From: Pseudooceanicola onchidii
GTDB taxonomy: Bacteria; Pseudomonadota; Alphaproteobacteria; Rhodobacterales; Rhodobacteraceae
Direction: 5' to 3'
Assembly (NCBI RefSeq): GCF_004959925.1
Contig: NZ_SPUW01000001.1
Coordinates: forward strand, 310,001-374,000
Length of the DNA stretch: 64,000 nt
In this document: positions 60,230 through 64,000 of the stretch, one piece after another
Layout of the letters: each line of letters opens with the position of its first letter
Numbering within the stretch: position 1 is the first letter of the stretch
The notes under the pieces: model-generated
Database searches by the model: none
What the model saw: the letters and a program-made list of their open reading frames with translations, nothing else
Told to the model about the DNA's origin: nothing
Program-made: the position numbers and the translations under genes

Positions 60230-60916
60230 ATGGCCCGCACGGATCGTCTGATGCGCCTGATGACGGCGCTGCGCAGCCTGCCCGCACCGGTGACGGCGGC
60301 GCGGCTGGCAGCGGAGACGGATGTCTCGCCGCGTCAGCTCTATCGCGACATTGCCACGCTGCGGGCGGGCGGGGCGCTGATCGATGGCGCGCCCGGGGTC
60401 GGCTATACCCTGACCGAGGATCCCGCGCTGCCACCGCAAAGCTTTGACCGGCTGGAAATCGAGGCGCTGATGGTGGCGCTGTCGGCGCTGGAACAGATCG
60501 GCGATGACGCGCTGGCGACCGCCGGGCGCGCGGCGGTGGCGCGGATCATCGCCACCCTGCCGGACCGGATGGCACGACAGGCGCTGCACCACACGATGAT
60601 GACCTGGCGGCCCGCCCCCGACCGGCCCGAGGTCACGATCGACATGGACCTGCTGCGCCGCAACTGCTGGGACGAACGCAGCCTCCGCATCCGCTATCGC
60701 GACGCGCAGGACCGCGTGACCGACCGCGAGGTCTGGCCGCTGGCGATGTCCTACAGCGACCGGTCGCTGATGCTGATGGCGCATTGCCGGATGCGGATGG
60801 ATTTCCGAAGCTTCAACATAGCGCGGATCGCCCAGGCCGAGGACGGCGGCGACACTTTCCGCCCGCACCGGGTGCCCCTGCTGCGGGAATTTGTCGCCCG
60901 CTACCGCGACGACTGA
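60230..60916 (+). CDS. HTH-WYL transcriptional regulator (YafY-like)
   Basis: A 228-residue regulator with a DeoR-type helix-turn-helix (ARTDRLMRLMTALRSLPAPVTAARLAAETDVSPRQLYRDIATL, residues 2-45) and a WYL ligand-binding domain (about 135-225; 'WPLAMSYSDRSLMLMAHCRMRMDFRSFNIARI'). The canonical Trp-Tyr-Leu triplet is altered, as is common. It converges on dddL with a 1-base gap. Target genes likely include the divergent GST. Confidence 0.87.
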   Translation: MARTDRLMRLMTALRSLPAPVTAARLAAETDVSPRQLYRDIATLRAGGALIDGAPGVGYTLTEDPALPPQSFDRLEIEALMVALSALEQIGDDALATAGRAAVARIIATLPDRMARQALHHTMMTWRPAPDRPEVTIDMDLLRRNCWDERSLRIRYRDAQDRVTDREVWPLAMSYSDRSLMLMAHCRMRMDFRSFNIARIAQAEDGGDTFRPHRVPLLREFVARYRDD

Positions 60917-60917
60917 C

Positions 60918-61601
60918 TCAGATCCCCTGCGACATCCGCGCCTTGCGGGTCGACGACAGCTTCATCCCCGGATCGCTCAGCATCCCCGCCGGTCCGACCC
61001 AGGCATAGGCCAGCAGGCAGGGTGCCAGGTCGGCAGTGGTGATGCGGTGTTCGTGATCGGGCCGGTTCAGGATCAGCGAGCCCGGCGCATAGACCGCACT
61101 GTCATTCTCGGACCAGGATCCCGCGACCGAGATATAGCTTTCCTCGATCTCCTTGTGGGAATGCTGCGGATAGGTGGTCCGGGGCGCGAACAGCACGAAC
61201 CCAAGGATCAGCCGGTCGCACAGCACCGGCCCGCGCGGGCCCAGCACCTCGCAATAGGCGTATTTCTGGGCCAGCGCCCGTGGCACCTTCTCATAGCCGT
61301 ATTCCCAGGTCAGCCTGTCCGCCACCCGCGACAGCGCCCGCGTCAGCCCGTGCACCACGCCGCGTTCGCCGATGTCGAGCGCGCGGTTCAGATGGGCCGT
61401 CACCGGCTTTGATGCGGCCTGGCGCGGCGCGACCACCGGGTTCTCGGTGATCACCGCCGACAGCCCGTCGCGCACCCGCTTGCGATGTGACCGGATCGCT
61501 TTTGACCCGCCGTCGGATCCGTCACGATAGAGCAGGTCGAATTCGCGCAGCAGGTAGCCCCAGTCGGGGCAATCGCCAAGGCGGGGATCGGTGTGGGTCA
61601 T
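60918..61601 (-). CDS. dddL: Dimethylsulfoniopropionate (DMSP) lyase DddL
   Basis: Cleaves DMSP, the algal osmolyte, to dimethyl sulfide and acrylate. The 227-residue protein matches the known DddL length (226). The C-terminal cupin carries the metal/catalytic set H147, H149, E153, Y156 in PQHSHKEIEESYIS and H183/H185 in PDHEHRI. N-terminal sequence around 95-125 (LTWEYGYEKVP, KYAYCEVLGPRGPV) is also family-specific. ATG 61601 is the family start. No acrylate-utilisation genes are adjacent. A repeat copy lies upstream. Confidence 0.9.
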   Translation of the reverse strand: MTHTDPRLGDCPDWGYLLREFDLLYRDGSDGGSKAIRSHRKRVRDGLSAVITENPVVAPRQAASKPVTAHLNRALDIGERGVVHGLTRALSRVADRLTWEYGYEKVPRALAQKYAYCEVLGPRGPVLCDRLILGFVLFAPRTTYPQHSHKEIEESYISVAGSWSENDSAVYAPGSLILNRPDHEHRITTADLAPCLLAYAWVGPAGMLSDPGMKLSSTRKARMSQGI

Positions 61602-61711
61602 GGGCGGGCTCCGCTGGATCGATGCCCCTAGGGTGGACGCGATCGCGCGGGCCCGCAAACCCATGTGCGGCACGCCCTGTCGCGAACGGCACCCCGCCGG
61701 GACAAACGCAA

Positions 61712-61797
61712 AGGGACCGCCGCCGCGCGCCGGTCCCTGCTTCATCTTGCCGGAAATACTCCGGGGGGCCCGGAACGGGCGGGGGCAGCGCCCCCAA
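61712..61797. repeat. Dispersed palindromic repeat, copy 7
   Basis: Hairpin GGGACCG...CGGTCCC, then CTTCATCTTGCCGGAAATACTCCGGGGGG and the hairpin GGGGGCAGCGCCCCC. This is the right arm of the family. It lies between dddL and the SDR gene. Confidence 0.75.
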
Positions 61798-61814
61798 CCC
61801 GCCAACCCCGCCGC

Positions 61815-62606
61815 TCAGGCGTCGATCGACGATCCGATCGTGGCCCAGACCAGCCCGCCGTCCACGGCGATCGTCTGGCCCACCACGTAGTTGCCGGACC
61901 GTGCCGCCAGATAGATCGCCGCGGCCGAGATATCCTCGCCATTGCCGATCCGCTTGAGCGGGATGCGTTTGGCGACCTCGTCCCCGTGATCGCGGGCCGC
62001 GCGGTTCATGTCGGACGCAAAGGCGCCCGGCGCGATGCAGTTGACCAGCACGTTGTCTTCAAGCAGGCGGGCGGCAACGCGGCGGGTCAGGTAGATCAGC
62101 CCGGATTTCGACGCGTGATAGGCGTAGGTTTCCCACGGGTTCAGCCGCAGCCCGTCGATCGAGGCGATGTTGATGACCTTGGACGGCTCGTCGGCGGTCG
62201 CGTTCTTGGTCAGCAGGTCGTGCATCTTCTGCGTCAGGAAGAACGGCGATTTCAGGTTGAGATCCATGGTCTTGTCCCAACCGGCCTCGGAGTATTCGAG
62301 GTAATCCTCGCCCCAGGCGGCGCCGGCGTTGTTGATCAGGATGTCGACGTGGTCTTCGTGGTTCTTCAGGTCGGCGACAAAGGCGTCGATGCCGTCCAGC
62401 GTCGACAGGTCATGCGGCAGGGCGATGCATTTCTCACCCAGCTCTTCGGCGGTGTCGACGCAGGCCTGGGCCTTGCGCGCGGTGATATAGACCTTGGCGC
62501 AGCCAGCCTCGATGAAGGCGCGGGCAAAATGCTTGCCGATCCCGCGAGAGCCGCCGGTGACGACGGCGACCTTGCCCTCGAGCGAAAAGAGCGTGCTGAT
62601 GTTCAT
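61815..62606 (-). CDS. SDR family oxidoreductase (RhlG-like)
   Basis: A 263-residue short-chain dehydrogenase: NAD(P)-binding VTGGSRGIGK, NNAGAAWGEDY, catalytic Ser in INIASIDG and YHASK (Tyr-x3-Lys). LAAPGAFASDM-like 'CIAPGAFASDMNRAARD' is typical of the RhlG/FabG-like branch. ATG 62606 with GGGAGGAAC upstream. Substrate unknown; a role in polyhydroxyalkanoate or fatty-acid metabolism is possible. It lies 51 bases from the end of glpK and may follow it in one transcript. Confidence 0.88.
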   Translation of the reverse strand: MNISTLFSLEGKVAVVTGGSRGIGKHFARAFIEAGCAKVYITARKAQACVDTAEELGEKCIALPHDLSTLDGIDAFVADLKNHEDHVDILINNAGAAWGEDYLEYSEAGWDKTMDLNLKSPFFLTQKMHDLLTKNATADEPSKVINIASIDGLRLNPWETYAYHASKSGLIYLTRRVAARLLEDNVLVNCIAPGAFASDMNRAARDHGDEVAKRIPLKRIGNGEDISAAAIYLAARSGNYVVGQTIAVDGGLVWATIGSSIDA

Positions 62607-62657
62607 GGTGTTCCTCCCGTTATGCGGAAACGAATTCCGCACGGATCGGGGCGGGGG

Positions 62658-64000
62658 TCAAGGCGAAAGCGGGCCGGCGGCGATCGTGGCCTTCACGGCG
62701 GCGGTCCAGCGGGCATAGCGCGCGTCACGCTCGGCCGTGTCCATCTGCGGTTCGAACCGGCGGTCCAGCGCCCAGCTGTCGCCGATGGTGTCGGGGCCGG
62801 GGCAGAGGCCCGCCGACCAGCCCGCCAGCCAGGCCACGCCAAGCGCCGTGGTTTCCAGCACCTCGGGCCGGTCGACCGGCGCGCCCAGGATGTCGGCCAG
62901 GTATTGCATCGTCCAGTCCGAGGCGGTCATGCCCCCGTCCACCCTCAGCACCGTGTCGCCCGGATCCCAGTCGGCGCGCATCGCCTCCAACAGGTCGCGG
63001 GTCTGGAACCCGACGCTTTCCAGCGCGGCCCGGGCGAAATCGGCGGGGCCGGTCGCGCGGGTCAGGCCAAAGATCGCGCCCCGGCAGTCGGCCTGCCAGT
63101 AGGGCGCACCAAGGCCGGTGAAGGCGGGGACCATGATGACCTGCTGCGCGGGATCGGCGGCTTCGGCCAGCGGCTGGGTTTCCCCGGCCTCGCGGATCAT
63201 CTTGAGCCCGTCGCGCAGCCATTGCACCACCGCACCGGCGATAAAGATCGATCCCTCCAGCGCATAGGTCGTCTGCCCGTCGAACTGGTAAGCCACGGTC
63301 GTCAGCATGCGGTTCTGCGACCGCACCTTTTCCCGCCCCGTATTGAGTAGCGCAAAACATCCGGTGCCGTATGTTGATTTCATCATGCCGGGTTCGAAGC
63401 ACGCCTGCCCAAGCGTCGCGGCCTGTTGATCGCCTGCCACGCCGAGGATCGGGATGGGGCGACCGAAGAGATCCGCGCGGGTTTCCCCGAAGCCCGCGTT
63501 GCAATCGCGCACCTCTGGCAGCATCTGCTGGGGGATGTCGAAGAGACGGCAGAGGTCGGGACACCATGCGCCCTTGCCGATGTCATAGAGCATCGTGCGC
63601 GAGGCATTCGTGGCGTCGGTCGCATGCACCGCGCCGCCGGTCAGTTTCCAGATCAGGTAACTGTCGACGGTCCCGAACAGCAGATCCTCGGCCTTCGCCC
63701 GCGCGCCGTCGACATGATCGAGAATCCAGCGGATCTTGGTGGCTGAGAAATAGGGATCGAGCAGCAGACCGGTCTTGTCCGTCACCTCTTCCTCGACACC
63801 CTGCGCCTTGAGGTCATTGCAATACGCTGCCGTACGGCGATCTTGCCAGACGATCGCGTTGTGCACCGGCGCGCCGGTGGTGCGATCCCAGACCAGCGTG
63901 GTTTCGCGCTGGTTGGTGATGCCGATCCCGGCGATGTCCTGCGCGGTCACGCCCGCGCGTTCGATGGCCGACCGCGAGGTCGCGGCGACGGTGCCCCAGA
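62658..64000 (-). CDS. glpK: Glycerol kinase (5' partial at window edge)
   Basis: ATP-dependent phosphorylation of glycerol to sn-glycerol 3-phosphate. The frame is open to the window end ([22 protein letters not shown]...), so about 50-60 N-terminal residues are missing. Signatures: [52 protein letters not shown] (FGGY motif 1), and [22 protein letters not shown] (FGGY motif 2 region). All conserved segments are intact. Confidence 0.95.
   Translation of the reverse strand, partial: WGTVAATSRSAIERAGVTAQDIAGIGITNQRETTLVWDRTTGAPVHNAIVWQDRRTAAYCNDLKAQGVEEEVTDKTGLLLDPYFSATKIRWILDHVDGARAKAEDLLFGTVDSYLIWKLTGGAVHATDATNASRTMLYDIGKGAWCPDLCRLFDIPQQMLPEVRDCNAGFGETRADLFGRPIPILGVAGDQQAATLGQACFEPGMMKSTYGTGCFALLNTGREKVRSQNRMLTTVAYQFDGQTTYALEGSIFIAGAVVQWLRDGLKMIREAGETQPLAEAADPAQQVIMVPAFTGLGAPYWQADCRGAIFGLTRATGPADFARAALESVGFQTRDLLEAMRADWDPGDTVLRVDGGMTASDWTMQYLADILGAPVDRPEVLETTALGVAWLAGWSAGLCPGPDTIGDSWALDRRFEPQMDTAERDARYARWTAAVKATIAAGPLSP

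Noticed and set aside
21001-61797. CRISPR array among the repeated sequences
   Set aside because: Repeats are dispersed kilobases apart, palindromic and variable, with no regular spacers and no cas genes.
1-64000. tRNA, rRNA or prophage genes
   Set aside because: No cloverleaf with the GTTCGAATC-type T-arm, no rRNA sequence, and no phage structural, integrase or transposase protein was seen; the SPFH 'virion core' name does not indicate a phage.

Overview
This 64 kb window is high-GC chromosomal DNA from an alphaproteobacterium, most likely a marine member of the Rhodobacterales (Roseobacter group). The clues are a DddL-type DMSP lyase, a urtABCDE urea transporter, a KpsT/KpsE capsule export pair with a long N-terminal extension, an ArgP/ArgO pair and many copies of a palindromic intergenic repeat. 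Genes are dense, often with ATGA or TGATG overlaps. I found no tRNA, rRNA, CRISPR array, transposase or integrase.

Layout. 1-11.3 kb: end of an aldose-1-epimerase-like gene, a lytic transglycosylase, an amidase, a DUF2189 membrane protein, an MFS transporter and the tamA-tamB outer-membrane assembly pair. 11.5-21.0 kb: four consecutive genes for exported proteins. They encode a tetrahaem c-type cytochrome ending in a DUF4384-like domain, two caspase-fold peptidases with intact His/Cys dyads, and a protein whose residues match an M14 zinc carboxypeptidase. A NOX-like flavocytochrome gene converges on this set at 21.1-22.3 kb. 22.4-24.8 kb: an SRPBCC protein, an isochorismatase-family hydrolase, a 92-residue unknown protein with a clear terminator, and the only two long gaps. 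24.8-31.0 kb: urtABCDE. 31.0-38.2 kb: a minus-strand run of a 24-residue membrane peptide, dtd, nitroreductase, zinc-ribbon protein, NTF2-like protein, SPFH protein, DUF2927 lipoprotein, TelA, XpaC-like protein and a 27-residue membrane peptide; most of these overlap or nearly touch, which suggests an envelope-stress operon. 38.3-46.3 kb: rluB, tadA, a phosphohexomutase, kpsT-kpsE, and an arsR-permease pair divergent from a uracil-DNA glycosylase gene. 46.3-56 kb: SseB, YmdB-type phosphoesterase, DMT transporter, two SLC13 permeases around yebC, a dienelactone hydrolase, and argP/argO. 56.0-58.0 kb: an AT-rich two-gene insert (DUF262 plus HEPN nuclease) bracketed by imperfect direct repeats. 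58-64 kb: DMT transporter, hemerythrin protein, GST, WYL regulator, dddL, an SDR, and a glpK gene running off the window.

The best candidates for an undescribed system are the exported cytochrome/double-caspase/M14 operon, possibly linked to the neighbouring NOX-like enzyme, and second the DUF262-HEPN insert, which looks like a small defence module. All calls come from reading motifs and gene order by eye; no database search was run.
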